NCBI GenBank assembly: GCA_011800805.1
Contig: MPNW01000037.1
Coordinates: forward strand, 75,585 to 139,584
Reading direction: 5' to 3'
DNA: 64,000 nucleotides
Source: Hirudo medicinalis
Taxonomy: Eukaryota > Annelida > Clitellata > Hirudinida > Hirudinidae
Shown one piece after another: positions 27,043 through 40,329 of the stretch. Made by a program: the position numbers and the translations under genes. The notes below the pieces were generated by a model, which saw nothing but the letters and a program-made list of their open reading frames with translations, was not told the DNA's origin and searched no databases. Position 1 is the stretch's first letter. Every line of letters starts with the position of its first letter.

Positions 27043-30000
27043 ATGGATGAAGAGATCGGGGACAAACAGAAGCCGAAGTCTAAACTTTCGGCTTTGAAAA
27101 GCCGTTTCCAGATTCATGGACACCACAAAACCAGTCTTAAACCTAACGCCTCGGTCCTAACCCAGCAACCACTGCCTTCTTCTAACAACGTAACGGAACT
27201 GGATTTTTCAGAGCTAAGGTTCCCCAATAAACACGGAGTCCTGGCGAACCTTTCCATTGATGGAAAGTGGAGGAAAAAGTCTTCACTTGACATTGAAGGC
27301 AGCATAGGAGGTTATTTGTTTTAAATTAAAATCTGTAATTGTAATCATAAATAATAATTAGTTATTTATCATTAATATCAACATTAGCAATAATGTAAAT
27401 GTTACAGCAACGCTAATATATGTTATGCATGAATTACTAAACAATGGTGATCGACAAGTAATTTTTTTAAATTTTAACAATTTATCAAAAAATATATTTT
27501 AATAAATTTTAAATATTATAAGTTGAGCAGTGAAATAAGATTTAATACGAAGAGTTCACAATTCTAGTCAGTAGTCAAAGAATCAATGAAGATACCACGA
27601 CTACCATCTGCTATCATACTTGCAAACTACTCCAAACATATTATAATAAAATGTAACAACAATTATTTGCAGCGGTTAGATTAAAAGACCGAGGTCTGCG
27701 TAATAATTACTCATTACAACACTGATTAGGCGAGTAAATTTACTGTTATTTAAAACTAAAGTCGAGATTCAAAAGAATTCAAGAATAGCTCGAAAATAAT
27801 TATTGAAAATTCTGAGAAATTATTCAATTAATTTTTATTAAAGCCTCACTCAACCAAAGATCCCACTAATTAAAAGGAAGTATTTAGAACAGTCCCAGTT
27901 CACAAATCGATTACAAATTTTAAGTTAAGTCAATTTGTTGATGGAAAAGCAACAAAAGGTTATTTTAAAACCCGGCGAGCCCCACAAAATTTGACCTTGG
28001 GCACCTGCTCCCCTGTCCCCCCTTCGGCGGCCCTGATTGCGATTATTAGAGAGTCACATTCAAGAAATGTTTTGAATCTTTTATAAACCCATAATTATTC
28101 AACTATTTTCAGAGAAAAAGAAGGAGAGCATATTGCAGAAATTCCTGTTCCAACGAAAACTTCCGTCAGATACTGGTTCCTCATCTGGTCCCTCAACTCC
28201 ACTGAGTGATAAAGCAGATTTTATGACCAGTCCCAAGACTCATAAACAAGTTTGCTGTCAAAATTAATAAGTTACATAAAATAGTGCAGTAGTATATTTT
28301 TCTTTATTAACTGTTTCCTTTTTGTCATTGGCCATGTTGTTTTGAATGAATAAATGAATAAATAAATACTTTTATATTTATTCAAAATCTAAATTATGAT
28401 TTTGGAACACTAGGCCCATTTTAAATAGAGCAAAAATCATTTTTTATTATACAACATTAATGCAATGCGAAATTTACTAAAAATGTATTTAAAAGTAATT
28501 CTTTAGATTTCCTGTTTTCCCGTTATTAGAGTTCTCAGTTAAGTTGTAAAAATTGTTGCGTTATTATTGCGATATGTTTTACAATCTACGTTAACTTCAA
28601 GAGCAACGCAATGGATGGTGCCATAAAGGAGAATGTTTTGAAACAAAAGAAACTACGAGATAGCGAATTCATGTCTGATCCTGGTATTTCTTGTGGCGTT
28701 TCCATTCGGACTCCACGACAAAGAGTTTATCTCCCGCTAATAGAAGTGGAAAACAAATCCACGGAAAGACCTCTAGGTGAGAAAGTCACTTTTCACTTTT
28801 CGATTTCATTTCATTAAGATGAATTTGTGGAAGGACTATTTAAGCATTCCATGCGATTTTTTTTAACCTTTTTGCCCTTTTGGAAATGAAATTCTGAGAA
28901 GTTTCTCGATCAGATTTAAAGGCATTGCGAATTGTTCGTTTTGAAATTGCTTTAAATTATTTAACGCTTATATGATGACGCTGTCATCACTATTACTACA
29001 ATTTGTTTTTTATTACATTTATTATTACAACATTTTATTGTTATTGACAAATTTAATTATTGCTTTAATTATTTAATGTGAATTTAATATGTTAATGAAG
29101 CTTTTAAATAATGAAAATCATTGCTACCAATTTCTTTCAATTCTCGATAAGTTTTAATTGTAAAGTTTCAGCTAATCACAATTAGGGGTAATCACAATTT
29201 CTATTCATTTTTCCTGCAACTTGAAACTCCACTTCGTGCATGGCTCATCGAAGCATGTCATTAAAATGCAATCTATCAATGCGATTAAACTCATCAATGT
29301 AAACTCTTCCTCCAGCCTTGCTTCAAAATATCAATAAATTCAGGCATGGTGTTTCTCACTTTTCGAGAAGAGACGAAACGCAGTCTCCTGCCAAATGAGA
29401 TCACATCCCTCAGCACTATTTGGGCACTTTTCGTCAGAGCCTTTCCAGACGTCTTCACTATGAACTGGTTTGAAGCTACTAGGGTGACAATATACATTCT
29501 CAATCCTGTAACTAAGTTATACTGCCCTTTAAGGAACCTCAAGTAATATTTTATTAATATTATATTTTTAACTTTAATTTAAAAAAATGTTATTACTAAC
29601 TCCAACTGCCAATACTATCAACTATTATAGACCATAACTGGTGTTGCTTTACTAAAATTGGTTTATCAAGAAAATATTTGTAATTGATGACAAGGTATGC
29701 ACATTTTTGCAAAGTAATCTGAAAATTAATAAACACTTTAGAGAAATAAGAGACAGAAGCGCCTTGAAGATTTTCGAAGAAGAAGCAGTAATAAAATCTA
29801 AACCCATTAGGGATGGACCCCATTTACCTTCTCATCAGCTTTGGAGTAAACTAATTTCTGTGACTTATAATTAAACGTTGTATTTGACCTGATTTAATGC
29901 CTTAAATATTTTGCTTTAACATCAAATTTTTCTTAAAAATCATCTGTTTTCAAGGACGTTATGACAACTCTATGCAAACCATTGGTCATCAGCCTGAAAA

Positions 30001-33000
30001 AGTCAATATTCTTTTAACCCACCAGAGAGCTTTTCTCAGATCCCAAATGAATCCTCACCATATTATAAGAAATGGTGGCATAAGATCTGCTCCGCCGATG
30101 CCAAAGTAAGATTTAGGAGCAATGTTAGCATCACATTCTAGTAATTTAAACTAACCTAAAAAAAAAACAATACCAAAAAAAATCCCATATTGTCAATAAA
30201 TTCTAACCTCAACATTCTGCTTAATTTGCTTAAAATAACCACTTCGATTCCAGAGATTACGTTGTACTTCCTGAGAGTGGAGTGTACAAAAGTCTCCATC
30301 TCAGAGATTCTCCATGGCAGAATCATGGCTTAGGCAGACAGGAAAGTATTCAGAGTAGCGCGAGTGCCAATTCTGATATCTCTCAAGCAACTGTCGTTAA
30401 AAGTAAGTAAATACTTTAAAAAAATGCCAATTAGTATAACTTGCAATTTCACAATAATCACAAAATGTGATTAAAATTTCAATAAAAAAACTAACCTTAA
30501 CCCATTAGGGATGAACCACACTTAACCTAACCCTAGGAACATTAGCTACCGCAACAACTTTAACGAGGTTATTGTGCCTCGATAGCTGACAAAGCAGTTT
30601 AAAGGCAAATAATTTTTTATCATAGCCTGCCATGAAAAATTCATACTCGTTGTTTAGGCCCTCTTCTATGCAATTCGACAATCCATGCCACTAAGAAACA
30701 AAGACCTAGTTCGGAACAGCCGTCGAATGCAACCTTGGAAATGAAAAATAAAATGGCCAAACTCAGGCAACAAGCCAAAGCTCTTCAGAACGAACTAAAC
30801 CAACTCAAACAACTCCAGCTACTCCAAATTTCCTCGATGAAAGAGACTTTCCTTGAAGCCACATCGAAATGCGAGGTATGTCTGAATTAAATGGATTCCT
30901 TAAAAATTTTAATTTTAAATGTAAGTTGCGACACTGTATTTATCCACACATTCATTACGTTGAATTCATATTTATCGGGGTAATGTTTTTTCTTTACTTT
31001 ATCAGTGATAAAAATATCTCATTTCGATGAATGCCCAAAGGGAGTCTTTAATAATATTATGTTCAGGAGCTAATACTGTCCGCGAATAGAGAACCAAAAA
31101 GCCTGGAGGGGAGAGAAGCCATTGACATTCAGAAATCTGGTTATGCTGATGATGTTTGCATGGTTGAGGCGAAGTTGAGGTGATTTTGAAGTTTGGTTTG
31201 AGTTTCGATTGTTATGACAATTGGATTATGCCGCTCAGAAAGGTAAATTACAGAATTTTATGTTTAAAGTTTTCAATTCTTGCAGAGGTCTCGAGGTTTC
31301 CATCGAAGATTTGAAAAACGAGGTTCTTTCAAGAAAAGGGACTATAAGGATTGCTGAAATAAATAAGATGGCCCACTTGTTAAACCATGTAGCCAAATTG
31401 TTGACGGAACTTAAAGGTATTTCATAATATTTTCAGATAATTTTAACTAATTAACATTGTTTTGCAATAAAAATTAACAAAAATTCAATTAATGTATGAG
31501 AAACTTATTTAAACTTTGTAATTGAAGATTCTCATATAGTCATATGACATATTACAAAATAATTTTAACTTCTCTAAATAATTATAATTTCGTTTTTTAA
31601 AGTTTATTTAAAAAAAGTAATATTTGTTTAACAAACATCAGATCGACTCCAAACGCTACAAAAGAGTCTGAAACCTTTAATCGTAGCTGAGATTGGAGCC
31701 ATTATCAAAGACGACAAGTAAAATCATTTTCATAATAAATTTCAATCACTTGGTTGATATTAATGATATTAACAAATAATAATTAATAAAATTAACAAAT
31801 TAACAAATTCCTTTACCAGATTTGTCAAAGGCGAACCGAGTCGATTAGAAAGCCTGTTGAATCGCTGTAAACATTTAGGTTCACTATTAAACACCTTGAA
31901 AAAGTAATCCGTTTTCAATGACCCAATTAAAAAATTATTAAGCTCTTAATTGTTGCCATTAACTAATTACTTAATCCTCGACTTTAACAGGTTAGCATTA
32001 GTACAGGAGCAATCGAAGCCGAGGGACGAATCATCAGGCCACTCACATCAGCCCATACGCGACAAACAACAAGCTTTTTCGCAGTTAATTAGAGAAAATT
32101 CTTTGCCTCAATTTTATTCTCAAATGAAATCAAATCCAAACATCTCGGAAATACAGCGATCACAAAAGATTCCTGCTCATCAAACTGCTTGTATTCCATC
32201 TCAATCCACAAATAACCTTGAAAAGAAAAGCCATATATTTGATGATTTTTACAAGAAGCTGGTAATCTCTCAACCTCAATTGGACAATGAAATGTACTTG
32301 TTCTTGATGCAAAATTTGTACACTTTATGTAATGGTATGCCACAAAATAATCAGTCATATTCGAGCAGTTCTCTCACAAAAGCGGAGAACCCTGCCATTC
32401 GTAACGTGCCTCAGTAATCGAAGGAACTCAGTCAGCTCCTTCTACTCCAATGATGACAGGTACCAGAAATTCAGGGATAAACATGAACCATGGATTTTCA
32501 CCAAATGACGAGCAAGTTACAAACAGCGAGATTTCTCTGGCGCCATATTCATCATCAGATTCTTCGCGATATTCCTCTCCGATTTCGTCGGAAACAAATC
32601 TTAGCATTTTGTCTGATTCAAATGCTTACAATCATGATTCAGTGATTCAAATGCCTGTGGAGCAATTGATCAAGAAACACCGACAGAATTTATATTTTCA
32701 TCCCAGCGATTTGCAGCAGCACTTGGATACAGAATTGTTAAATGAATTGCTTTCGAGTGCATGTTCAAAGAAAATCTCAAGGACACATAAATGTAGAAAT
32801 ATTGGAACAGTCTCTGATCCTGAAGACAGCTTTGCTGATGATTCGCATAAAGGCTTATCACTCGCAAACAAAAACGCAAAAACATTAAAATTAGACTGTC
32901 AACAATCCACGGAAGGCCTTCTATCGACGACCAAATATGGCAGTTTATATTCCAGCCTATACAAAATGCTTGACGACAGCATCAGCAAGCAGCAGCCACA

Positions 33001-33268
33001 ACCAGAAGAATCTATGATCTCTTGTCCCCATTGTTCAGAAGGCAGCGGACATTTTGATTGTCTCACAAAGCATAAAGCTGATTGTCCTTATCAGGTTCAC
33101 GAAGCAATTTTGAGATTCTCCAAGAATGCCAACTCAAACTCTGATCTCGAGACGGGTTTATGTGCAAAATTAACTAGAGCCCATCTCCAAGAAAAGTTGA
33201 AAATGAGACAGGATGAAATGAGGAAACAGAAACAATCTAAATCGACATTAGATGAAAAAAGCTGTTGA
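27043..33268 (+). CDS. SRCIN1/KIAA1217-like: p140Cap/SKT family protein (SRCIN1/KIAA1217-like)
   Basis: Exons in phase: 27043-27310, 28113-28249, 28602-28776, 29955-30105, 30254-30402, 30658-30875, 31067-31179, 31286-31416, 31642-31717, 31820-31903, 31991-33268. The N-terminal half is Ser/Pro/basic and unstructured. A coiled coil follows (KMAKLRQQAKALQNELNQLK, exon 6). Exons 8-10 carry the family core: SIEDLKNEVLSRKG, AEINKMAHLLNHVAKLLTEL, LQTLQKSLKPLIVAEIGAI, then FVKGEPSRLESLLNRCKHL. This matches the conserved helical region of the SRC kinase signalling inhibitor p140Cap and of sickle tail. In vertebrates these are cytoskeletal/synaptic adaptors. In the last exon the frame stops at 32415-32417 but an overlapping open frame (-1) runs from 32405 to 33268 and continues the same Ser/Gln-rich composition (IEGTQSAPSTPMM), so a one-base error or true frame break is likely. 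If the stop is real, the protein ends at 32417. Confidence 0.78.
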
Positions 33269-33448
33269 AAATCCCTTAAAATATTTTAAGTAAAACTAAT
33301 AAACTAAATATTTTAATAAAAATACAAATCAAAAGTTGTTATCAAATACCGTAAATGACAAAATGATAAACAGTTTATAATCGACATTAACAATAATTTT
33401 TAATTGAGTCCTATCAAAAACCCAACATTAAAACTTGAAAAGCCTAAA

Positions 33449-34432
33449 TTAAAGTTCTCCATCAAACAAAAACAATCGTCCCTTGTCTTTTTTCTTGAAT
33501 ACCACATTAAAATCGTTATCAAACCATTTAAAATCTGCCCCAGAATATGTTATTGAAGATTTATAAGGTGCCCCTGATTGGCTGACAAAGCATTCAATGG
33601 TGAGGTTTATGATAAGAGAATGAGGGACGTCTTCCAACTTGTGCCTGAGGTTCCACAAGGTACTGTGTTCGTCAATTCTATGGTAGAGGCTCATCGGCCA
33701 TTGGAAAAGAATGAATTCTGTGTCGGTTTTGGAACAGTTATCGTCATATGAAAGAGGGAGACTGTACTTTTTGAAGTGGATCCGAGCTTTGAAACTGTCA
33801 GGCAACAAAGATAGGTTTAGCACTTCATCTTCTTCGTCGCTGTCATCAATATCGTCATCTTCGCAGTGGGTAACACTAGCGAAAATCTTTACTTGGGACA
33901 GAGTTTCTGCGGTTAACTTCAATATTTTGAATTCCAAAATCAATTCCTCGTCTTTTGATTTTTTTATCGTTACGAAATTTCCGAATTTCAATATTTTTCT
34001 CCTAGCAAATTTACTCACAAGTTTTTGAGAGAAGAGACCGGTAACTATTGTTTCAATGAAACAACCAACAATCAATTGCACCATGAGAATAATTATGGTA
34101 TCCAGGCAGTCGGGATTCATCACTCGAGTTCCATAACCTATAGTTGTCTGAGATTCAACTGAAAAAATTATTGCTTCCACAAGGTTTGGTACTTCTTCCA
34201 GACAGGCCTTTTCCAGTTCAACTGTGGATCCATTGTGGAAGGCATCAGAATTTTGAAGAGAAACGTTTCTTGTCAAGGAAACCAGATACCACACAAATCC
34301 GAATATTATCCAACTCCCTGCGAGTACAATCGAACCGAAAGTAATAAGAAATTTGATGGAACGATTTTCTAAATCGGGTCTCAAATGTTTTGAACTCCAT
34401 TTTCTCAACTCTGCGTTCATTTTAAAAAACAA
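33449..34432 (-). CDS. KCNJ-like: Inward-rectifier (Kir) potassium channel, single exon
   Basis: An intronless 327-residue frame (33449-34432). M1 is around residues 28-50 (FLITFGSIVLAGSWIIFGFV), the pore helix and filter read SVESQTTIGYGTR, and M2 is about 112-135 (IIILMVQLIVGCFIETIVTG). The filter GYG is intact. At the M2 position of the rectification-control Asp of strong rectifiers (GCxID in Kir2) there is Glu (GCFIE), so strong polyamine block is plausible. The basic ARRK after M2 is the PIP2-contact region. The N-terminus is only ~25 residues before M1, and the cytoplasmic domain is divergent with an acidic insert (EDDDIDDSDEEDE). Two starts are possible (MFFKM, 4 codons apart). It converges with the p140Cap-type gene, 180 bases away. 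Confidence 0.9.
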   Translation of the reverse strand: MFFKMNAELRKWSSKHLRPDLENRSIKFLITFGSIVLAGSWIIFGFVWYLVSLTRNVSLQNSDAFHNGSTVELEKACLEEVPNLVEAIIFSVESQTTIGYGTRVMNPDCLDTIIILMVQLIVGCFIETIVTGLFSQKLVSKFARRKILKFGNFVTIKKSKDEELILEFKILKLTAETLSQVKIFASVTHCEDDDIDDSDEEDEVLNLSLLPDSFKARIHFKKYSLPLSYDDNCSKTDTEFILFQWPMSLYHRIDEHSTLWNLRHKLEDVPHSLIINLTIECFVSQSGAPYKSSITYSGADFKWFDNDFNVVFKKKDKGRLFLFDGEL

Positions 34433-35923
34433 ACTTCAAACCAACAAACTTGTCTAACACATCTACAAAACAGCACGAAAGTTGATCTCTGAAGCTAAGT
34501 AGTAGTAGAAGGCCAACTCATTAGAAATTTACAAGCGAACCTCATGAATTCAATTGTAAAACGATCCGCTTTGATACCTTGGAGTTACTTCGACGACATC
34601 GGATGCAAAATAAATTTCCATTTTATTTATGTATTTACATTATCCAAATTATTATTACTTGCACCATGCAATCTATTAACTTGTTGTAGTAATAATTACA
34701 TATCACTTTACTCACTTTTTATTTATCAAATACTTATTATTATATACGTTAGGTTCAAAATAAGATTTACGATGATGATGGAAATGACTTTAAATTTTGA
34801 GAAAACTTCTACGGCTAATCAATTAAACTAATATTTTGTTAATAACTGAAGAATTTGTTAAATATATAATTACTTTTCTTCACATTTGTGGCACTTTTAC
34901 TCTTTCTTCATTTTTCTGGCAACATGAGCCAAAGCATGTTTGCTACGTTTTCGTTCAAGTTCTCACAACCTATAAAATTAAAATTTAAAATATAGATTTT
35001 TACATGATTGATAATTTCATTTTATCTGATATCACAAAAATGAAGGAAATCATTATTTGCAAGCATTAATTACAGTTAGTAGTAGTAATGTTACTACCCT
35101 TACTTTCTCCGTAACACCCACGAATTTTCTAAATATACCTTCTAGCTCTTCTGCATTCAATATTGCTGTCCAAGATTACATATTGTATATTTTTCAATTA
35201 CCCCACCAGTGAAAAATCAACTTCAATCTTGCTCCTTCAATATTCTGTAAATGTTATTTTAAAAATAATAATTAAGGCAAAACCAACTCAGTCTGACGAA
35301 TCAGGACCCATAGACATGTTTATCTCGATGAGGTCTTGAACTTCGATCTTCAGGAGATAAGAATCGATCGATGATTCCATGTATTTACGCCAAGTGCGAT
35401 GATTGAGCTCCACATAAAAATAATAATAGTGTGTTCTTTTATGCGTACATTATCTGCAATCATAGGTTTTGACATATTTGCATATGTCACAATAGTTTGG
35501 TGATTAACATTCAGTAAATGTTCATAATTATCATCACCTTTACACCCACTTGTGTCCGAACTCTTGATAATCACTATCACACAATCTGGGACGCATTTAT
35601 TCCTTATATCTTTGGCCTTCAATTCTTTCATCGGTTTCGAGAGACTTCAGTAAAAACAAGTTACCAGTTTGATGCTCATTATTTCACAACCTGTAATATT
35701 TACTGTTTTACAACCTCTATTTCAATGCCTTATGTCGAGGTTGACCAATTTTATTAAAGGAAATTTCTATAGACCAGCATAAATTGGAAAAGTTACTTTT
35801 GGAGATAATTGAATTTCAACGGAAAGGTGATTCTGAAGTTTTGAATTTATTTGGAAAATAACATTTGCATTTGTACGCTTTAAAGCAAAAAATTTTATAT
35901 TTTCCAAAGTTCCAATTGCAATC
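34433..35923. other. Intergenic DNA
   Basis: AT-rich sequence between the divergent Kir and BRI3-like genes; it should carry both promoters. Open frames present have no recognisable similarity and ordinary AT-rich composition. Confidence 0.4.
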
Positions 35924-36548
35924 ATGTCAAGTCAGCCTCCTCCTCCGTATTCACAGCCTGCTCCTCCTTATCCACAGCCTGTTTCTCCGTATCCACAGCC
36001 TCAGGGACCATATGTCCAATATACCACTCAACAGATAACAACCACCCAGCCAATATCCACTGTTACCATCATCAGAAATAACTGTTGCCCCAAATGCAAT
36101 GTCAGTTGAAATTATAAAACTTATTTGTCCTGTTTTATTTTAAAAAGTGTAATTAGGAATTCGTGTATAGATTAATATCTGTTCAGGTAATAATAAACTC
36201 ATTCCAAAGATTGTATAATAATTACTAAATAAGATTTATATAAGATTTTTTATAATAATTACTATGTAAGATTTTACAGTAACTGTTCATTCTATTTTCA
36301 TTAAATCTCTTAAAAGGTTTACATTTAATTTACTAAAAATGCTAAAAAAAGCTAAATTTCGTATAACACGTGTGAATTTTAAATTTCCTTCTAATAAATG
36401 ATTTATTTGATTTCAGAATGGATCAATAGTTGAGACCTTCACCCTTCCTGGATTATGTTGCGCTATTTTCTTCTTCCCAATAGGAATTCTGTGTTGCATG
36501 CTTTGGAAGAGAAAAATTTGTGATAATTGCAGATCCATTTTTTTATGA
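35924..36548 (+). CDS. BRI3-like: BRI3-like small membrane protein
   Basis: Two exons, 35924-36100 and 36417-36548, join in phase into 103 residues. The N-terminus is Pro/Tyr-rich with PPPPYSQP and PYPQP repeats (PPxY-like motifs that can recruit WW-domain ubiquitin ligases). The C-terminus has paired zinc-ribbon-like cysteines, CCPKC and CDNC, flanking a hydrophobic stretch (LPGLCCAIFFFPIGILCCML). This is the layout of brain protein I3, a lysosomal/endosomal membrane protein related in design to LITAF. ATG at 35924 is the first in frame. The LITAF family is the alternative; the FFFPIGILCC core and RKICDNC fit BRI3 better. Confidence 0.82.
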
Positions 36549-37752
36549 AGACTGAATTATTTGTAAATTAATCTATTATTTTTAATAATTGTTTCTAACC
36601 AAAAAATAAATATAAATTGACGAATGATTCTTAAAATAGTAATTTAAATTAGTTCACAATAAGTTTATTCTGCTACAACGAAGTGGTGCTAGAATCGGAT
36701 AATTAATTGATGGTCATCATTAACTTTGTGCGCGACAGTTTTTTCTGGGATGTGATATTTCCTATTTATTATTACTTATTTTATTATCATCAGAGAAGAG
36801 TTTAATCATGCAAACATTACAGCTCTGCATAACCTTTAAAAATCGAAGTTGATAAGTTGCCAAATTCTCAGCATTTTGCAAAAACATTACTGGACGAAAT
36901 ATTTGGCTCTATGCTGAAATATCTGATAATTGTAAAACATTGTGCTCTTTCAATTTGTAATTAAATTTTACGGCTTTTATTTTTGAAATAGCGCGACTTT
37001 TAAAGTTGTAGTAAGTGCTCTGTTGAATATTAATGACTTGAATGTGGAATTCCCACATTATTCATTTGACCCAAAGATTTGCATCTGATTGTGTGGCTGC
37101 ATTACAAACAGGCAGCAGATTCGTGTGACAGTCATTCGTCACTTATGACTAACAGCTGATTTGCTTTGTTCTACGAATTTCTAGCAATTTCTAAGCAATT
37201 CGATAATTTGAGTAAGTTGCTATTTCGGAAAAATAATGACGTTTATTCAACAAATTAAAATTTTAAAACGTTTTATTATTGTAACTGCTAAGATCAGATA
37301 GTAGCTGATTGCCTCAAAACCAAATAATGCATATTTTCGATGAATTAACAAATTTACAAAATTATTTGTTGGCTGTTAATTATTTGAAGGATCACTTTTG
37401 TGTTGACAGAATGAAGTCCAAAAACAAAAACAATGCCATAGTAACAGTTTCAAAATTACTTTTTATCTAATAAAATTTTAGCATTTAAAACTAAATAAAA
37501 ACTGTTTTAAAACTAAAGCTTCTATTTTTCTTATTTTAATATTAAAATAAATTATTACTTAAGGACGACAGAAATTATGAACACGAATGCTATTTTGATT
37601 AATTTATCGCAGTTGAATAACAATAAGATTAGCAGCTTCAAACCCATCAAAGATTGAAATTTCATTAAAAAATAAAACTTAAACCTTTAATCATAGCACA
37701 AATGTAACAAAACAATAAGACGAAATTCATGTTCAAGTACCGGGAGAGATTA

Positions 37753-37836
37753 GGTCTGTATTTCCTTTGGTAACCTAGCTTTATGAAGTATCTCATCTAT
37801 CACACAGCTAGATAACCAAAGAGAATACAGATAAGA
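37753..37836 (-). ncRNA. mir-9: mir-9/mir-79 microRNA precursor
   Basis: On the minus strand the 5' arm (37822-37800) reads TCTTTGGTTATCTAGCTGTG..., which matches miR-9 through position 18 and carries its seed CTTTGGT. The 3' arm (37784-37764) reads ATAAAGCTAGGTTACCAAAG, the miR-79/miR-9* sequence. The arms pair with only two internal mismatches over the core 16 bases and are joined by a loop of about 15 bases; lower-stem pairing extends outwards (gtattctc / gaaatac). miR-9 is a bilaterian family that regulates neural and sensory development. The locus is stand-alone in an intergenic region. Homology rests on recalled mature sequences, but the match of both arms is hard to explain otherwise. 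Confidence 0.92.
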
Positions 37837-38355
37837 CTTCCAGTGCCTTCACGAATTTTGATTAGAATTCTTTTTACCTAAACATTCTTTATACTTTGGA
37901 TATCCGCAGTCAACCTTTAGTCCGTAATCAGAGTATAATCATGAAAATACATACGCCGAACACTCTTGCATTTTTTGTCTCAGGCGTTACTTAGGCGTGT
38001 CAATGGAGATCGTAAAACCAAGATTAAATAACTTTCTTACTTCACGTTTTGACTCCAAAAATAGAAATATAACATGACCTAGGGAATTCTTGAAATCAGA
38101 GCGTCAATAGGAGGAACTAACATGAGTTAGGCATTCACAGGGCCTAAAACTTAGCGGCATTATTCGCAAGAAATTCACTCAAACTTTTCAGAACCACCTT
38201 TCAAATTTCTGATTTATTGACTTCAGTTTGTGTAATGGCTGGTCCACTGTGATTTTAATTTTGAAACCATTTGGAAATTTGTGAAGTGTTTTCTTAAGTT
38301 CAAATGTGGACCACATTAATGTAAAAGATGTTAGACACCCTCACTTTTATTAACA

Positions 38356-38420
38356 TAGCGCCTCTGACGCTATGAATATGCGCTATATAAATGAACTACA
38401 TTTACATTTACATATTACAG
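38356..38420 (+). mobile_element. SINE/LINE tail fragment
   Basis: Contains gcgcctctgacgc (38358-38370), then gcgctatataaatg and a tacatttacattta end, the same elements as the tail of the SINE at 186-390, without the tRNA-like head. Confidence 0.6.
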
Positions 38421-38901
38421 TTAACATTATTAACATGTTTCTGTTTTAATTCAATTTTAATTCTGGCATTTTCAATGTTGAAAAGTAAAAGGACATCAAT
38501 GAAGATATTAGATTAAGATTTTAATGCATCATTACCAAACATTATCAACCAAAGAATGAAGTTATTCTGGGTGCAGAGCAATCATGCAAATTGATGGTTT
38601 TCTATAAAGTAGTCAGCCCAATATTTTGCCAGTCTTTAAAATTGGTTAAAGTCACTTACGTAAAGTTCCATTAATTAAAAAATAGTGATTATTACAATCC
38701 ACAATTATTAAATTCATGTTGATGTCCATATTAAGTAAGTATTGCTTACTTTATCACTTAGACTATTTAATAAAGCCAGTGCAAATCCTCAGAGAGTTGA
38801 ATATTATGAGCTTCTTAAGCTCTGCATTGCACCTTGAACAACGCTGGGTCAGAATTTCATTTTTGAACTGAATGACTTATCACTTCTGTCGTCCTAAGGG
38901 G

Positions 38902-38967
38902 AAGTTGTTGAAATTTGAAAGTTGTTGAAATTTGAAAGTTGTTGAAATTTGAAAGTTGTTGAAATTT
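38902..38967. repeat. 17-bp tandem repeat, 4 copies
   Basis: The unit gttgttgaaatttgaaa is repeated head to tail in the gene-poor region. Confidence 0.85.
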
Positions 38968-40229
38968 GAAAGTTGTTCAATTCTTCGAAATAACTGGTGA
39001 GTTTATTAAAATTATAAAATATAAAATAAATAATTAATAATTATTTGTATTAATAAAATCTAATCTAATCGAGCGTTTTGATTCAAATATGCTCGGGATT
39101 TTCCTAGCGAATAAAGTTAAAATTCGCATCATAATTCTCAGGTTAATTAAGTTGCAATTTGAATTCATTTTATATTTTTGTTAGTCGTTTGTAAATCGCT
39201 CCTCCCCAAGTGCTCTTGAGTGCGAGCTGGGTTGCTAACTCATAACGACTGTTTACTGCCCTCTGAGATATCTTGAAAATTATGAAGTTATTGAGAGCCT
39301 TGGAATGTTATTGTTATGACTTTACAATATGATATTTTTTTATAATATGATATTTTTTTTAATATGACTTTACAATGAATCTAAATCATTAAATGTTGAG
39401 GTTTCGATTGTAACATTTACAATCAAGATTATATTATGTTCACATTTTAATTGTGGTCTCAATAAAAAAAAATGTTCATTTCGAAGAATTTCTAAATCGT
39501 GCTTTGCTCAAATTTAATTTATATCTTCATTGTTACATTTACTGGGCTCCCTATTTTACTTCAAACTCTAACTAAGTGACCTTTGCTAGTTCCAAAAATA
39601 AAGAGATTTATCAGCATCAATAAAAATCGTTAAGAATGAAAGCAATAATCGTCAATATAACAACAGTCACCTGAATGTGGAATGTTCCAGATTTCCAACG
39701 AAGCAATCAAATAGATTTCAATCACGAACAAGCAATCAAACAGATTTCAATCACAGCTTATGAAAAAAACTTGTAACGACCAAGGCAAGGGAATTTAAAG
39801 GATTTCAGAGGATTCTGTTTGCGATTGAGACAGACCCATTGTTTGTAGGATTCTTGTCTGGGAAATATCGCAGGGTGGAAACATGCTGCTATCATTTCAA
39901 CAAATTTGTTAAGTATTTCATTCGTAAATTAATTGTTATTCAATTTTGAATTTGTGCTGATTGAATAATTGGATGATTGGAAACTTATTAGATGAAGTTA
40001 GATGAGTTTTTTTCGTTAAATGAGAAATTCAAAATTTCTAAGTTTTTAAAGTTTCAAACTTGTAGGTCTTTTGTAAAATGTGGTCACATTTCAAAATATG
40101 ATCACGAAAACCGGGTTTAGCATCACAACTACATTATTTTTAGCTCGTCAGTGAGATCACGATAAATAATCGTTACTTTTGAAAAAGTGATTTCAAATAA
40201 AACATGATGAAATATTTTGATGATGTTGC

Positions 40230-40329
40230 TAATTTCATGTAATTCCATGTAATTTCATGTAATTCCATGTAATTTCATGTAATTCCATGTAATTTCATGT
40301 AATTCCATGTAATTCCATGTAATTCCATT
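40230..40329. repeat. Tandem repeat of a 10-bp unit (20-bp higher order)
   Basis: aatttcatgt and aattccatgt alternate, giving a 20-base period for most of the array, then only the second form at the end. Confidence 0.85.

Noticed and set aside
32401..32414. A 14-base intron (gtaacg...cctcag) that would restore the p140Cap-type frame
   Set aside because: Far too short for spliceosomal removal.
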